Origin: Oscarella lobularis
Taxonomy: Eukaryota > Porifera > Homoscleromorpha > Homosclerophorida > Oscarellidae
Length of the DNA stretch: 64,000 nt
Direction of reading: 5' to 3'
NCBI RefSeq assembly: GCF_947507565.1
Contig: NC_089190.1
Span: 1,116,001 to 1,180,000, forward strand
A model generated the notes under the pieces. That model did no database searches, was not told the DNA's origin, and was given only the letters and a program-made list of their open reading frames with translations. This document shows positions 1 through 13,400 of the stretch, in pieces. Position numbers and translations under genes: made by a program. The first letter of the stretch is position 1; every line of letters starts with the position of its first letter.

Positions 1-3000
1 ATTTACGGCCACTCTAACGAATGTGATGGGTGGTGCTCGTTTGGGCACCGTCAGCAGAGCAACTATTGACATACTAACAAATGACGATGCTCACGGGGTG
101 ATCAGCTTCGCTCCATTGTCGCGGTCGGTTCCTATTCGCGAACTAAATACTAATGTTTCCGTTGTTTTGAATCTGACTCGAGCTGGAGGAACGTTCGGCG
201 AAGTCCAAGTCGCCTGGAGCGCTTCGGGTCAAGGTCTCACGGACATTTCTCCCCAACGCGGAACGATCGTTTTCCCAGCAGGATCTGATAACGAGACGTT
301 GACCATCAGGATTCTCCCCGATCCCACGCCCGAACTCGCGGAAGACGTCGTCATAACGCTCACCGACGTTTTGGGCCGAGGCGGAGTGCCGAGTGGATCG
401 GACTTGGCTCGCGGTGCGAAGATCGACCAAACGCTGGCGTCGAGCGTGATTTCGGTAGCGGCAAACGACAACCCCCACGGCGTCATCAATTGGTCTCCCG
501 CTTCGGCGACGGTGAACGTTAAAGAACCGAGCGGAGTCAACTCGACTATTTCGTTGTTAATTATCAGAGAATTTGGTACCTTTGGAGACTTGATCGTCAA
601 TTACCGCACGGTGAATGCATCATTCAATAGTCGAGCGACCGCCGATGAGGACTTCGTTTTCGTTTCTAGCTCCGTGCGAATTTCAGCCGACGAAACTTCG
701 GTCACTATTCCTATCACGATCGAGTCCGACAATATTCCCGAGCTCGACGAGTTTTTTATTGTTGATCTTGAGTCGGTTGCGCTGACAAATTACTCGGCCA
801 ACGCGCCGAGTCCGCCACCGAGCATAGGGTCAAACTCCAAAGCGCTGATTAAAATAGAAGAGAACGACGATGCGCGAGGAGTTCTAGATTTCTCGGTCGT
901 GCGAAACAACGACGGGACAGTTCACGTCGATGAGGATATCGGTACACTTTCTCTGAGCGTTCGACGAACGGGCGGCCTGTTCGGAACTGTGGGATGCTCG
1001 TTTTCGGTCACGTCTGGCACGGCACTGGGAAACGGAGTCGACTTTAGCCAATCGTCTGGTACGCTGAGATGGACTGCAGGGGATGTGACAAAGCAGATAC
1101 CGGTGAAAATTATCGACGACAACGTTCCTGAGATAGACGAAACGTTCGTTGTGAATCTCAGCTCTCCGACAGGCGGCGCCACTCTAGGAAGCGACATCGT
1201 CGCTACGGTGACGATCACGCAAAACGACGATGCTAATGGGAGATTTTCATTTGATCCCGTCACCAGTCAAGTGGTGTCCGTCGCCGAGTCGATGAACGCT
1301 ACCGATCCGAACGGTCTCGTTCGCTTGACGGTGCTACGCGAGCGCGGTGCGTTCGGCACCGTCGCGTTCGACTGGGACGTGGAAGTGGCGGGAAGAATGG
1401 ATCTGAGTCCGGTCTCCGGTCGACTGGTCTTTCCTCAAGACGTCAAGAGCCAGGACATTTTTATTCGCGCCGTTCACGACGACATTCCCGAAAGCGACGA
1501 AAGCTATATGGTCACACTGACGAATATTACCGGAGGCGGCGTTTTCGACGCGAACAAGGCAGCGATATTTATCAGACAGAACGGCGACGCCAACGGCGTT
1601 GTATTTATCGATTCCCAGTCGCGTTTCCTCGTACTAAGCGAAGCGGGTCCGGGAGCAGCAGGCCGATATAATGTGAAGTAAGTCGTAGTTACTTTTGTTT
1701 ACCGCCTAGTCGCTTACCTCGTTCTAGGCTCAATCGAAGCGCCGGATCTTTTGGAACCGTCAACGTCGCGTGGAAAATTACTCCAAGCGACTTGAACGGC
1801 TTTCTTTCCGAGACGGGAACGGTTACCTTCGTTCCCCAGCAACAAAACGCCGTGATCAATTTGTTCGTAAAGCCGGACGCATTGCCAGAATTATCAAAGA
1901 CGTTTACACTGACGCTCGAAACGATTCAAGGAGGCGCGCGATTTGACGCCGATCCCAAATCGACGACAGCGACTCTTCTCGTCGCGGCAAGCGATAATCC
2001 GTACGGAGTCGTGCAATTCGTGTCTCCATTTACGAGAAACGTTTTGGAAGGAGTCGGACAAGTGTCTCTCGGCGTGGAAAGAGTCTTCGGCTCCTTTGGG
2101 AGGCTAAGGATTAATTGCACGACAAACGGCTCGCAGCCTATCGCCGCGGCGTACGGCTCTGATTACACCTTGAAGTCTTATTCCATTGAACTAGCAGACA
2201 GTCAACAGTCCGGTTCGATTGTAGTTAATGTCGTCGACGACGTTGTGCCCGAACTGACCGAGTCGCTCTACGTTCAGCTCGATTCGGTCGAACTTCTCTC
2301 TAATCCGTTGAACTCTTCCGTTGTCCAAGGAGTCCAGATCGATATTCCGCCGGCGATTGGCAGTCCGGCTACGTCGTACGTCAGCATTCTGGAGAACGAT
2401 TATCCGTACGGTTTGATCGAGTTCGACGTCGGTTCGAGGCAAATCGATCTGACGGAGGATTCCGGATCGCGTCAATTGACGTTGAATCGCGCCGGTGGAA
2501 CGTTTGGCGTTGTAAACGTGATCTATCAAGCGAGAAATATGACGGCTGTTGGAAATGGAGTCGATTTCGATCTTGGCTTCGACGGAAACGGGACTATCGT
2601 CTTTTTACCCGGTCAAACGCAGGCTTCTTTCAACGTTACGATAGTCGACGACGCGTTGCCTGAGATCTTCGAAAGCTTTTCGATTCGCCTGGTTTCCGCC
2701 TTAGACGGCGCCGTCTTAGGAAGCGCGACGGCTTCGGTGATCACTATACGCGCCAATGACGATCCGAGCGGCATCGTCGGTTTTACCGACGTCTCGTTGC
2801 GAGGCGTGGCGACGACAAATCCGTCTATTCTCGACGGCAACAAAAACGTCAATTTCTTTCTAAGTCGAACGGCTGGCGACGTTGGTCGCATTGAGGTGAC
2901 GTGGGAACTCGTCGGTCCCCTTCCGGGCAGAGAACACGAGGATGTGACGTCGACGCGGGGAGTCGCCGTCATCAACGATAGGGATCGTTCCGGGACGATA

Positions 3001-6000
3001 ACGTTGACGATCGTCGCCGACGATACGGCAGAACTGGCCGAAACTTTCGAATTAAAATTGACGAGCATCGCCGGCGGCGCGACGCTCGATCCCGCTCGAA
3101 CGAACACCACGTTGACGATTCTTCTCCACGGCGAACCGTTCGGCGTGATCGACTTCTCTGGCGAGTCTCTCGCGCGTCAACTCATAAGCGAGCCGGCCGA
3201 CAATAGATCGAGTCAGACGGTGAAGTTTCCCGTGCAGCGAACCGAGGGGACAGTGGGAGATATTGTTGTACTCTGGAAAATCGCTAACATTAGTCGAAGC
3301 TCAGATATTTCGCCGTTGTCCGGCGCGGTGATGATTGCCGACGGTTTCTCGCTGGGAACGATATCCGTATCGATTCTACCGGACGCTCTTGCCGAATTGG
3401 ACAGAACGTACACGGTGGTGTTACTAAATGCAAGTGGGGGAGCTAAGATCGGGATAAACGACCAGGCGCTTTTCACCATTCGAGCCAACGATGTTCCTCA
3501 CGGAATATTTGGCATCGTTTCACCTCGGATCGTCGTCACTTCTGACGGCGGCAGAGACATTTCTTTCGACATCGGTCGCCAACTCGGCACGATTGGAGAC
3601 GTAAAAGTGACGTATACCATGTCGTACAGCCAGCCGACTCAGACACCGTACGTTCAGTCGGTCGGCGAAGTGGTACTCACCGATGGGATGTCGGTTCTGT
3701 CCGTTCGGCATAACGTTTCTTCTACAGCGTTTCTTCTACTGTCCGAATCATTCACCATAACCCTGACAGCAGTCGATCTTCTGACTCCAGGCGCAGACGA
3801 CATACCGCCGGCGAAGGACTCGTTCACGTCGACTGCAACTGCCGTCGTCACGTCAGACGTTGCCAATTCGATAGTGCAGTTCGGCGACGCGTCTCTTCAA
3901 CTGGCGGTGAACGACACGACGGGAAACGTTGCCGTGACGGTATCGCGACGAGGAACGTTCGGCTCTTTATCTGTCGCTTGGTTAGCCGGATTGAGACAGT
4001 CGGGTTTCGCCAACGGAAGCGTAGTGCCGTCTCGCGGAGTTCTTCGCTTTGCTGACAGACTTGCTTCCAGGGACTTTTCCGTGCGAGCGACGCCGTTTAC
4101 TCCGCACGGAGTAGCCGAGATCTTTGCCTTGCAGTTGACCTCCGTTGCATCGTCCGTTGAAGGGGGTGCCGTACTGGACGCGAATCGTCTTGTGGCGCGT
4201 ATTGAGCCGCACGGCGTCGTGCAATTTTCTCCGTCGTCTCGTTCGATCGACGTCGTCGAAGGAACCGGGCCTGTCGTTTTGACGCTGTGGCGTCTGTACG
4301 GCTCGGAAGGACTTATCGAAGTTTCGTACGCGACGAGAAATCGATCGATAGGAAGAGCTCAGTATAACGCGGAGAAAAGCTTAGACTTCACTCCTGCAGA
4401 TCGTACTATTCGACTGTCTAGTCAGCAGACGACCGGATCATTTTCTATAACCATTATCGATAACGATACGCCGGAAGACGACGAGGTCTTCTACGTCGAC
4501 CTTTTAGCGACTCAAGCCGTTCCCGCACTGCCGAGTCTGCTTCCGTCGCCGCGTTTCGATTCGTTCACACGATGCACCATCACCATCAAGGACGACGACG
4601 ATCCGAGAGGAATCTTCACGTTCGCCGACGCGCAAAAGGTCGTCACCGAAGAGGACGTCACCGGCCGAGGATCTCGCGTCGTTCTTCGCGTCCAGCGAAA
4701 GCGCGGCCTCTTCAGTCGAGTATCGGTCGTCGTTCGAACGTTCGGCGGCGGCGAGGGATGGACGAATTTCACGGCGAATCGAAACGTCGTCCCGTCGTCC
4801 GTCGCTCAGGTGAACGTCGACTATCAGAAGATGAACGAGGTGCTCGTGTTCGACGAAGGCGTCGACGAAGTAACGGCGACGCTTGTCGTCTACAACGACG
4901 ACGTCGCCGAAGTGGACGAGAATATTTACGTCGAGCTGGTCGATCCCACAGACGGTTCGAGAATCGGTTTGACGTCACAGTACAATCATATAGTCAAAAT
5001 CACCGTTCACGAGAACGACTTGCCGAATGGGTTGATTGGCTTCGTGGAGCAGAACGTCGTTTTGAATGAAGACGATTCGGCGCTGTCGTCCGTCGACGTC
5101 GTCGTCGCGCGCGATCGCGGTTTCTTCGGTGCTGCCACTGTGGATTGGCAGGTGGCGCGCACGTTCGGCGGTTCCGTTGATCCCGAGATAACGTCCGAGT
5201 TCCTGACGACGTCCGGGTCTGTCCAGTTTAGTAGTAATCAGAAAGAGGCGACTCTGAAACTCACGTTGCGAGCGGACGCCGATCCGGAATCGGCGAAAAC
5301 GTTTATCGTCTATCTGCACAATCCCAGCGCAGGTTCTGACATCTATAATAATAGAAACGTTTTGAATGTGACGGTTGAACCGAGCGACAGCGCTTTCGGC
5401 GTTCTGCAATTCTCCACGGCGTCGAGAGTGACTGCCGTTTCTGAAGACGCTGGCACCGTCACCTTGTACATTCAACGAATCGGAGGCAGCCTCGGAGCGG
5501 TCACTGTCACTTATGCGACTCGTAGTGCAACGGAAAGCGACGATTTGTCGATTGGAACTGGTGGACTTCAGGCAACAGCTGCTCGAGCCGGAACGGACTA
5601 CGTATTCAGATCCGGAACGGTGTTTTTTGCTCAAGGAGAAACGCTCAAGTCCGTTGCTATCACTCTCGTTAACCAGGTGAATCCCAGTACTGAAATCAAA
5701 GTCTTCTACGTGACACTCACGGAAGCCGGTGGCGGCGCTACGACCGGAACTTTCGACGAGGCGACGGTTCGCATTACTCCCGTCGATGCTAGCGTGGAGT
5801 TGGATGTGCTGCTCATCGAAGCCAGTCTGCAGTCGGAATTGACGTCGACTCTTATTCAAAGCGCTACTCAGGATCTGAGGGATCGCGTGCAGTCGCTGTC
5901 TGGGACGGACAGTCGGGAGCTGGGCATCTATCTCAACGTTCTTGAGGAAGTTATCGAGAAAGGAGCGTCGATGTACACGAGAACTGTCAAGGAGCAACTG

Positions 6001-8582
6001 CTAGGAATTTTCAACTATATGCTAGAAAACGAGAAGTTTACCAGTCAAGCGTCAATTGCGCTTACGCTGCAGAAATTCGTCTTCAGTCTCGTATCGCGAG
6101 CGAGATGTTTAGACGTGGTCAATGCTTCCTCGACGTGAGTCCTATTGAATGTCTTGGAATTGGTTTTGAGATGTTTTATTGGTGTAGGGAACGGCTAGAG
6201 GAGAACAGTCTTACCGTGCAAGCAATGCGAGCTACTCCTCGTGAAATCAACGGAAGGAAGTTTGAAACGACGTGAGTGTTGGTCCTTTTCTGTCTGCCAC
6301 TGTTGCTAACCCAAGCCTTTCTCTATAGTGAAGGAAACTTCATAACGTTACCTGCCGGGCTAGTCAAACAAGTGACTGGGGATCCGGCCAAGGTGCATTT
6401 TGTCGTCTGTACAGTGCAATTGAAGTTTAGCTTTTTTTCCTAGTGTCGAGATTTGTACTTTATTTACATGAAGAAGCAGACTTGGTTTCAAGATGGCGAT
6501 CCTCTTTTCAACGAAGAAGTCCGTATTATCTAGCTTTGGGCTTTTCTCTGACCAAACTTACTGTTTAGGACGGCGGCACTGCTCAGATACTATCTGTAGG
6601 CTTGAATGTTAGCAGTAGCGAAGTGCAGAATCTGGAAAACAAAGTACTCTATCGAATTAACACGGAAAGACGAGTCAGGCCAAACAGTGGAGAGTAAGAT
6701 CTCCGGCTTGTGACGCGGGCGGGGCGAATTAATTTCATACTTCGCAGGTGTATCTATTGGCACTATCAAAGCGGACGCTGGCTCACTGACGGCTGCTCGA
6801 AAAAGGTAAACGCGGAACGTCGACTTAATTAAGGATTTTTTGGAGATAATGGGGAATTTTTAGACACAACTTGTCGATCAGAATTTCATTGAATGCGAAT
6901 GCGATCACCTTACGGATTTCGGAGCTCGAGGTCAGACGGACGATCGGGTCGGCTGGGGCATAGCAATACAAGTTTCGTGCTTTTTTGCCATGGTAAGAAA
7001 CGACGTGTTTTGAGATGCCTTCTCCTAAATAGCTTGGCGTAGATTTGCTTTCTTCTGGTTTGGATCGTTCACTATGCTTTCGCCTGTTGCCGAAATATGC
7101 CAATGCTCATTTCCGTAAAACTGTTAATGCATCTAGTCTTCGCAGTTTTCGTAGCAGAGGTGATTTCCCGCATCGTTTATTTTGTACGCCTTCTCTATAA
7201 GAACTGTTCGCAGATTATACTTGTTGCTGCCATCTATTCAAGCAAAACGGCGTCGGCTCCCGAATGCGGTGCTATGGGAGGTCTACTTCACTTCTTTGTC
7301 GTAGCTCAATTTGCGTGGATGATGGTCATAGTAAGAACCAGATATCTTTGCCTTGTAAAATTAAAATTCAACTTTAATCATCTTAGTCAATCAATCTGTG
7401 GCAAACGTTGGTACAAGGCAACGACGAAACGGATCGTTATTACCTCGTCTATATCCTTCTTGGTTGGGGTGAGTTTCAAATTTTGCTTTACGAGTAATAA
7501 TGTTTGAGAATACTTGGTATAGGCACTTCCGCTGTTGTTTTGGCTCTCTATATGCTCATCGGCTTTTATGCTGTGAACTGGGATATCGCCGTCGTTTATG
7601 GCGACGTCCACGACAACGGAGACATGTGAGGGAATTACGTCATTCTCTGATTTGTTGATGCGATCATATCTTTTAGGTGTTTTATTACCAATATTTACGG
7701 CGGTCTTGCTGGCGGCGCTCTTCCAATTGTGATCTGTATGTTGGCTATGGCTTTGGTGTTCACTCAAGCTTACCAAATGCCATCCCGATGGAAACAATAC
7801 GACGACGTCTACCGGAACGTCGACAACAAAGAAGGCAAGTTACAGAATGAGGCTAGGAATTCTCGCATTACCAGGTAGCTTTCTCTTTTTCAGAAATTCC
7901 CAAGCTGCTACTACTGTTCGTACTTCTCTTTTTTACGTGGTTGATGGCTGGCCTCCATCTCGGTTTTTCAACCACGACGACGGCGGTTTTCTTCGTCATC
8001 TTCAACATAGTGACGGTTCGCTCGGAACAGCGTCCCAGCTTAACGCTTTTAAATTGTCGTTTTTAGGGTCTGTACGTTCTGTTCGCCTACTTTTTCCTTC
8101 GTCTGCGTAATGTCAAAGAAAGGGGCGGCTTCTATCCCAACGAGGAATTGGCAGAAGGCGCCTACCCAATGACTGCAATGCAACCGAGCACATCGAAGGT
8201 CAGTCTCGGCAGCCACGGATCAAAGCGCGCACTGGCTCCAGAGCCGGTTAGTCTGCAACGTTTTTTTCGAAAACCGAGCAGAAATAATTGTAACTTCTAC
8301 TAGGGCCCCTGGCATGGGATTCCATCGGAAAGTCCTCCTCCGCCCGCGTCACCACCTGGACACGTTAATGCAGCAGCATCCGGAGAACCAGATTCTCCTG
8401 AATTCGACGATTTGATATTCGCCCTAAGAACCGGCGGCAACTTGCCACCTGAAGAGAGCGGAAAAGGGGGTGGAGGCGTTGAGGACGATGACGACGACGA
8501 CGACGACGACGACATTGAGAAATCAAAGATGACAGAGCACTTCGAGATGAGACGCATTTCTATCACAGATACGCGTCTGTAA
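1..8582 (+). CDS. ADGRV1: ADGRV1-like adhesion GPCR, 3' part
   Basis: Very large surface receptor; in vertebrates ADGRV1 (VLGR1/GPR98) forms fibrous links between stereocilia and at photoreceptor cilia. The 5' end lies outside the window. About 15 Calx-beta repeats run to about 5790, in exons 1-1677 and 1728-6134 split by a 50-nt intron. Small exons then encode a GAIN/GPS region with the C-I-Y-W start, paired Cys and the H-L-T autocleavage tripeptide (6906-6914). A seven-helix domain follows (about 6940-8110), then a cytosolic tail with an Asp run (8488-8515). The tail carries EFDDLIFALRTG and ends in TDTRL, a class I PDZ ligand; human ADGRV1 has a near-identical EFDDLIFALKTG and ends in DTHL (recalled, not searched). 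Stop at 8580-8582. The next gene is convergent. Orthology is strongly supported; exact borders of the small GAIN exons are approximate. Confidence 0.93.
60..5790 (+). repeat. Calx-beta repeat array
   Basis: Protein-level tandem repeats of roughly 110-150 residues. Each new unit is announced by an acidic linker such as ENDDARGVLDF, QNDDANGRFSF, ANDDPSGIVGF, ENDLPNGLIGF or DDDDPRGIFTF. I count about 15 such linkers. Calx-beta domains bind Ca2+ through acidic residues at unit junctions. Most units keep the D-D or N-D junction acids. A few have lost them, for example the unit beginning near 3895 (linker VANSIVQF) and the one near 4200 (IEPHGVVQF). Confidence 0.9.
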
Positions 8583-8836
8583 AGGAGACGACCTACGCAC
8601 GCACTCACTTGAGTATTTATCTGTGGTTTTTCGACGGTAGCCCGTTGGCTACTAATTCTTTTCTAACCCGTTTTATTTTGTCTATTTTTACAGCAGTGTA
8701 TTGTGAAAGTGATAATGCAGACGTTGCAGCTAAATCCGCTTGGTGCAGGCAAGACCAAATTGTTCATAATAATATTTAATCTGATTAAGGTACAAAAATG
8801 TGAAGCACAAGCTACAAACGGGTATAAAAGAAAGGG

Positions 8837-10138
8837 TCACTCGTTTCGGCCGGCCAGAATTTCAAGTGCCTCATCCGTACACCCGTAGAGCCACTTCCCC
8901 TCGAGACCGGACTGCTCGGCGTGAATCAACCTCCATCGCGATCGCCAAATGTCCTCCGACATAAACGCGCCCAGCATGCGTCGTCGCGTCGTCGGATGAA
9001 CGCCGTGGCGACCGTGCGTCAGACGCCAATTGTCGAAGATGGCGAGAACCCCGGGCCGAAAGACGACGCGCGCGTGATACCTCTCGTCGCGCATCATCCG
9101 ATGAAGCAGCTCGTAGGCGACGTTGTGACGCGCCAACGTCTCGTCATCATACTTCCAAAACGAAAACCCGGCTCGTTTCGTCCACGCAAACTGGACCCAC
9201 TTCACCGAACCGTCGTCATTCAGGACGACGTACGGACTCTCGATCAACGTATCCCAATGATAACGCTTCAGCTCCTCGGGCGTGCAATCCTCCTCGACGG
9301 TCAATCGACGTCGACCGCCGCGCGCCGGAACGCTCGTCAGGACGTCGAACGCTCCCGGATGCTCGCGACGCATATCGGCCATCACGCGATAGCCGTCGAC
9401 GAAGAAGTTCGTCGTGTCCCGCACCGGCGCGTCGTAGATCTGACCGAGAAAACAATCGAGACGCGTCGGCGGCAAATACGTCGACGTGTCCGTGTGCGGA
9501 TTCAGATAGTCGCCGCCGTACGAGAAGTCGACTTTGGCGCGAATTTCCTTCCGAAGCGATTCGACGACGTAGACGTCGTCGGGATGATAGCGCTGTTTGA
9601 CGACGCCGATCAGGTGGAGAACGTCGAGAAGGCCTTCTCTCGTCGTGGGCGTGTCTTCGATGTAGACGAGACCGTAGTTCTTCAGTGCCGTCATCCACTC
9701 CAACTTCCGGGTTTCGCGTTCCGCGTAATTGAACGTCGGAATGCGCGCGCTACCGTCCCAGAGGACTCGTTCGCTCGGCGGTTTGACGGCGACGCTCGCT
9801 TCGCCGCCGTCCTGCGCGCGCAGCCACGAAGCGTCGTATTCCGTCGCGTGATCGTTCCAACTTAGCTGCACGGCTCCGCCGTCGTCGCGCAGCTTCGCGT
9901 CGACCAGCGGCAGCTGTTTTGCGGCGAATTCGATGTGCTCGGGTCGGTAGAGGAGCGAGTTGGGCTCGAAATAGGCGGAATCGCGCACGCTCACGCGCAG
10001 CCAGCTCGCCGGATAGAGACTGCGCGCGCCGTCGCCCCAAAGCACGCGCAGAAAGTTGTGTCCGAACGATATCGACTTGGCAACGAAAGCCGGCTTCAAC
10101 GGCATGGTCACGTGAACGAGGATCCCGGATAAAAACAA
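8837..10138 (-). CDS. gamma-butyrobetaine/trimethyllysine dioxygenase-like (TauD family)
   Basis: Intronless 433-residue Fe(II)/2-oxoglutarate dioxygenase of the BBOX1/TMLHE type, the enzymes that hydroxylate gamma-butyrobetaine or trimethyllysine in carnitine synthesis. An N-terminal GBBH-like domain spans about residues 25-108, followed by a TauD barrel. Iron ligands are visible as H215-T-D217 (in NPHTDTS) and distal H375 (in LTHGRHG). Arg385/386 is placed to bind 2-oxoglutarate. The N-terminal domain keeps the WND-H motif around residue 97, but the zinc-binding cysteines of human BBOX1 (CPCSDC region) are replaced by a cysteine-free stretch, RVSVRDSAYF. A second in-frame Met at residue 12 is an alternative start. 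Substrate cannot be decided; a broader paralogue is as likely as a true carnitine enzyme. The lack of introns is unusual among its neighbours. Confidence 0.85.
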   Translation of the reverse strand: MFLSGILVHVTMPLKPAFVAKSISFGHNFLRVLWGDGARSLYPASWLRVSVRDSAYFEPNSLLYRPEHIEFAAKQLPLVDAKLRDDGGAVQLSWNDHATEYDASWLRAQDGGEASVAVKPPSERVLWDGSARIPTFNYAERETRKLEWMTALKNYGLVYIEDTPTTREGLLDVLHLIGVVKQRYHPDDVYVVESLRKEIRAKVDFSYGGDYLNPHTDTSTYLPPTRLDCFLGQIYDAPVRDTTNFFVDGYRVMADMRREHPGAFDVLTSVPARGGRRRLTVEEDCTPEELKRYHWDTLIESPYVVLNDDGSVKWVQFAWTKRAGFSFWKYDDETLARHNVAYELLHRMMRDERYHARVVFRPGVLAIFDNWRLTHGRHGVHPTTRRRMLGAFMSEDIWRSRWRLIHAEQSGLEGKWLYGCTDEALEILAGRNE

Positions 10139-10461
10139 AAGACTAGCGTTTTCCGTGAGCCCCAGCGTCGAGTGCGATTCATAAGACGAGCGTCGTTTCT
10201 TTTTAGGAGTACGTCGTCTGGTAGAATCTATCCTTCGAGCTCACCAGACGCGTTGCGACGCGAGGAGAACAATGGGTCTCCTTGTCTCGGGGCCTCGATC
10301 GTAGGAGTCGACCTAATTGAGTTTGTCGGCATGAAACGCAACCGAAGGACCTCGCCTCCGGCGCAGCTGGAGCTCGTCGCGAGCGGAGAGCGTTCGCCGA
10401 GAGGCGGAGAGACGACGACGAAAGACGAGCGTAGGCCGGACTTTGCGCCTACCGGAGAAAC
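10139..10461. other. divergent intergenic/5' region
   Basis: A 323-base gap between the dioxygenase start (minus strand) and the probable first codon of the ankyrin kinase (plus strand). It likely holds both promoters and 5' UTRs. No TATA box or other recognisable element was seen. Short open frames here have no family resemblance and look like chance. Confidence 0.4.
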
Positions 10462-13400
10462 GATGGAATCTAATGCGGAAGTATGACGTTGATAATCAGA
10501 ACGAAGAGAAACCGACTCCGCGCTACAGTGTAGAGGACTCGACTCCTCCCGTTCTTTGCCCATAAAAACGGAGTTCGTTAATTCGAATTCAGATTCGGCG
10601 TCGAGTAAATATAATAAATATTTGCAGGTGTTGTTATATTTACTATTTCTTGGCTTGTTAGCGTTTCTTGCTGCGATTAGAGCAGGCGACTTGGGTGCAG
10701 TTCGCACGATGACGTCGAGAGAACCAGCGTATTGGAAGAATGCAAAAGGCAAGGTAAGCGTCTTTCCGCAATGCTCGACTCATGTATTCGATTTACCTCT
10801 GTAGGATGGAGGAAATTCGATCTTGCGCGCTGCCGAAAGCGGAAACGTTGATTTGCTTTATTTCTTGATTCAAGAAGGGTGCGATGTCCATGCTAAGACC
10901 GAGGAAAGAGTATTTTGCTATTTAGTAGACGCGTTTGCTAATCGGCATCGAATCTACAGTGCGGCAGGAGCGTCTTGTCGCTGGCGAGTCAGAAGGGGAA
11001 AATTCGAATGGTTAAAGAACTTATTGAAATAGGATTTGATACGAATGAAACAGATGAAGTATATAATGCAGGGAGAATTACTTACATGTGACTACGTACG
11101 TGTAGAACGGCGAGACGTCGCTCCACTGGGCCGCACGCTGCAACAGGGCCGTCGTAGCAGATTTCCTGATCAGGAACGAAGCTGATATTGAGGCTCGAAA
11201 CGTGGTTTGTTTTCAGTATCAAATTTTTGGTGATCTTTGCTAAGTCAATTGTTTCAGCACGGTCTCACTCCCCTTCATTTATCAGCCAGAGAGAGGCACT
11301 CGGACGTGGCGGCATTTCTTCTCAGCAAGCGCGCCAATATCGAAGCACAATCAACCGTATTTGCCTAATAAGATGACAAGTATTTCTTCTTCTAGTGTAC
11401 GCGTATTCCTAGGAAGGCATGACTCCTGTTCTGTGTACTGCGAAAAGCGGTAGCGTCGACTTGCTCTATCTACTGATTCAGAAGGGCTGTAACATTCACG
11501 CAAAGAATAAGGCAAGCATTTCCTCGTTCTCTTTTTCGTACGAGCCTAGCTAACTATCTGATCAATTGTAGTGCGGTAGAGGCGTCTTATCACTAGCAAG
11601 TCAGAAAGGACATATAGACATGGTAAAAGAACTCATCGAAATTGGATTCGACGTGAATGAAGCAGATAGAGTAAATATTGAGACGAGACTCTCGTATCAT
11701 TCTTTAGCACATAATCTTGCGCGTAGGACGGCAGGACTTCACTGCACTGGGCGGCAAGCTACGGCCAGACTGACGTTGAAGAATGTTTGCTTGAAAACGG
11801 TGCCAACATTGAAGCTCGAGACAATGTGCGTGTGGTATCTAACGTGACAGGCCTTTGATTAATACTATTTCTAGCGAGGAATGACGTCCCTGCTTTGCGC
11901 CATCGAGAACGGTCACTTAGCTGTCGTTCGGTTAATACTCGCAAAGCAGCACAACTATCATGCAAGAACATAGCTTATAGTACCCTTCCTGTATTCATAC
12001 ATTCAGTTGCCTAGGATGAACTGGTGTTGGCTTGTGCGACGGGGCACGCAGACGTGGTCGAACTGCTAGCGTCAAAATTGGAGTCAGATCTATTCAAGAA
12101 GGTTTATTTTTTTTATTTGCTATTGTTTGATACTCTGGCCAATATGCGGTGTGTTAGGATTGTGGGTCGCTATTGCACTTGGCAGCTCAAAACGATTTTG
12201 TAAATGTAGCACGCGTGTTAATCTCGAAGGGGGCTACATATGAAGCGATAGACGAAGTAAAGCGAATACACTTTAGAGTTCGTGTTCAACAATACATATA
12301 TATCTTTGCTTTAGTGGGGGTGCACTCCGTTTCTCACTGCCGTCGAATTCGGATGCGACGACGCTTTCGATTTTTTAATTGATAATTCGGACTTATTTGC
12401 GAAGACCGAGAGCGGAGAATCTGCTCTCGATCTTGCCGTCATAGGAGGAAGAATTGATTTTTTTCGAAGACTTCGAAAAGCCGGTCTCGGTCTTGATCGT
12501 CTTACTTCGGTATCGTTTCTCAATAAATTCGCATACTTGCGACACTTACCTTGCAAAACTAGAAAACTCGAGCTCTTCTCAAAAGGAATGCAAAAGAGGG
12601 AAATAAAGAAGCGGCACGTTTTTTAAAGGAGGTAAGAATTGTTACGTATAAATAATGATTAATTAATTAATTAATTAAAGGCTATTTTTCTTTTTATTGC
12701 ACTGGCTACAGGTGCTCTGCGACGAAACAAAGAAAAAGCCGCAAGCTCCATTAGCAAAAGAAATACAAGAGAACGAAGAAAAAGAATCGAGGCTCTCGGA
12801 GTTTCCAGCAGGAAGGAAACGAGCAAGAGAGCGAGAGGATAGCATTGGTGGGTCACGTTTCTATTCTTGCTTTTATCGCATAGTACTACATTTTAGTAGG
12901 GGAAGAACGACGTCTACAGGAGCAGCATTGCTCTGCTGAAGTGACTCAGAGACCAAGCCACGCCTCAACGCCTAAATTCAGAAGACTACACGAAGATGAG
13001 CACATATTACCTGATGCTGTTCGCTTGACCGACGTGCATCTTGGAACGGGGGCTTACGGAGGTAAACGCGCAAACGCTGATGCTCTATAAAGACTTCTAC
13101 TTTTTCACAGAAGTCAGAGTTGGTCATTGGCAAAATTCAGTCGTCGCTGTCAAAACGTTTCACGCCGCGGTAACGAGAGATCTTAATCTTTCGCTCTTGC
13201 GTCAAGAAATGGAGTCCTGCGGCCGCGTTCGTCATCCTAATATCGTATCGATATACGATGTCATAGCAGTCAATGACGCCGCCTACCTTCGAATCGTCAT
13301 GAATCTTCTTGAGGGATCCCTATCTGACGTCATCGGTGCTTGCGTCGCGACCACCCAATTGACCCTGCGAGAGAAAGTAGAATTAGGCTTGGGCTTTGCG

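Noticed and set aside
4975-5997. 340-codon minus-strand frame
   Set aside because: Antisense shadow of the Calx-beta coding exon of ADGRV1.
8921-9865. 314-codon plus-strand frame
   Set aside because: Antisense of the intronless dioxygenase; GC-rich codon usage produces long complementary frames.
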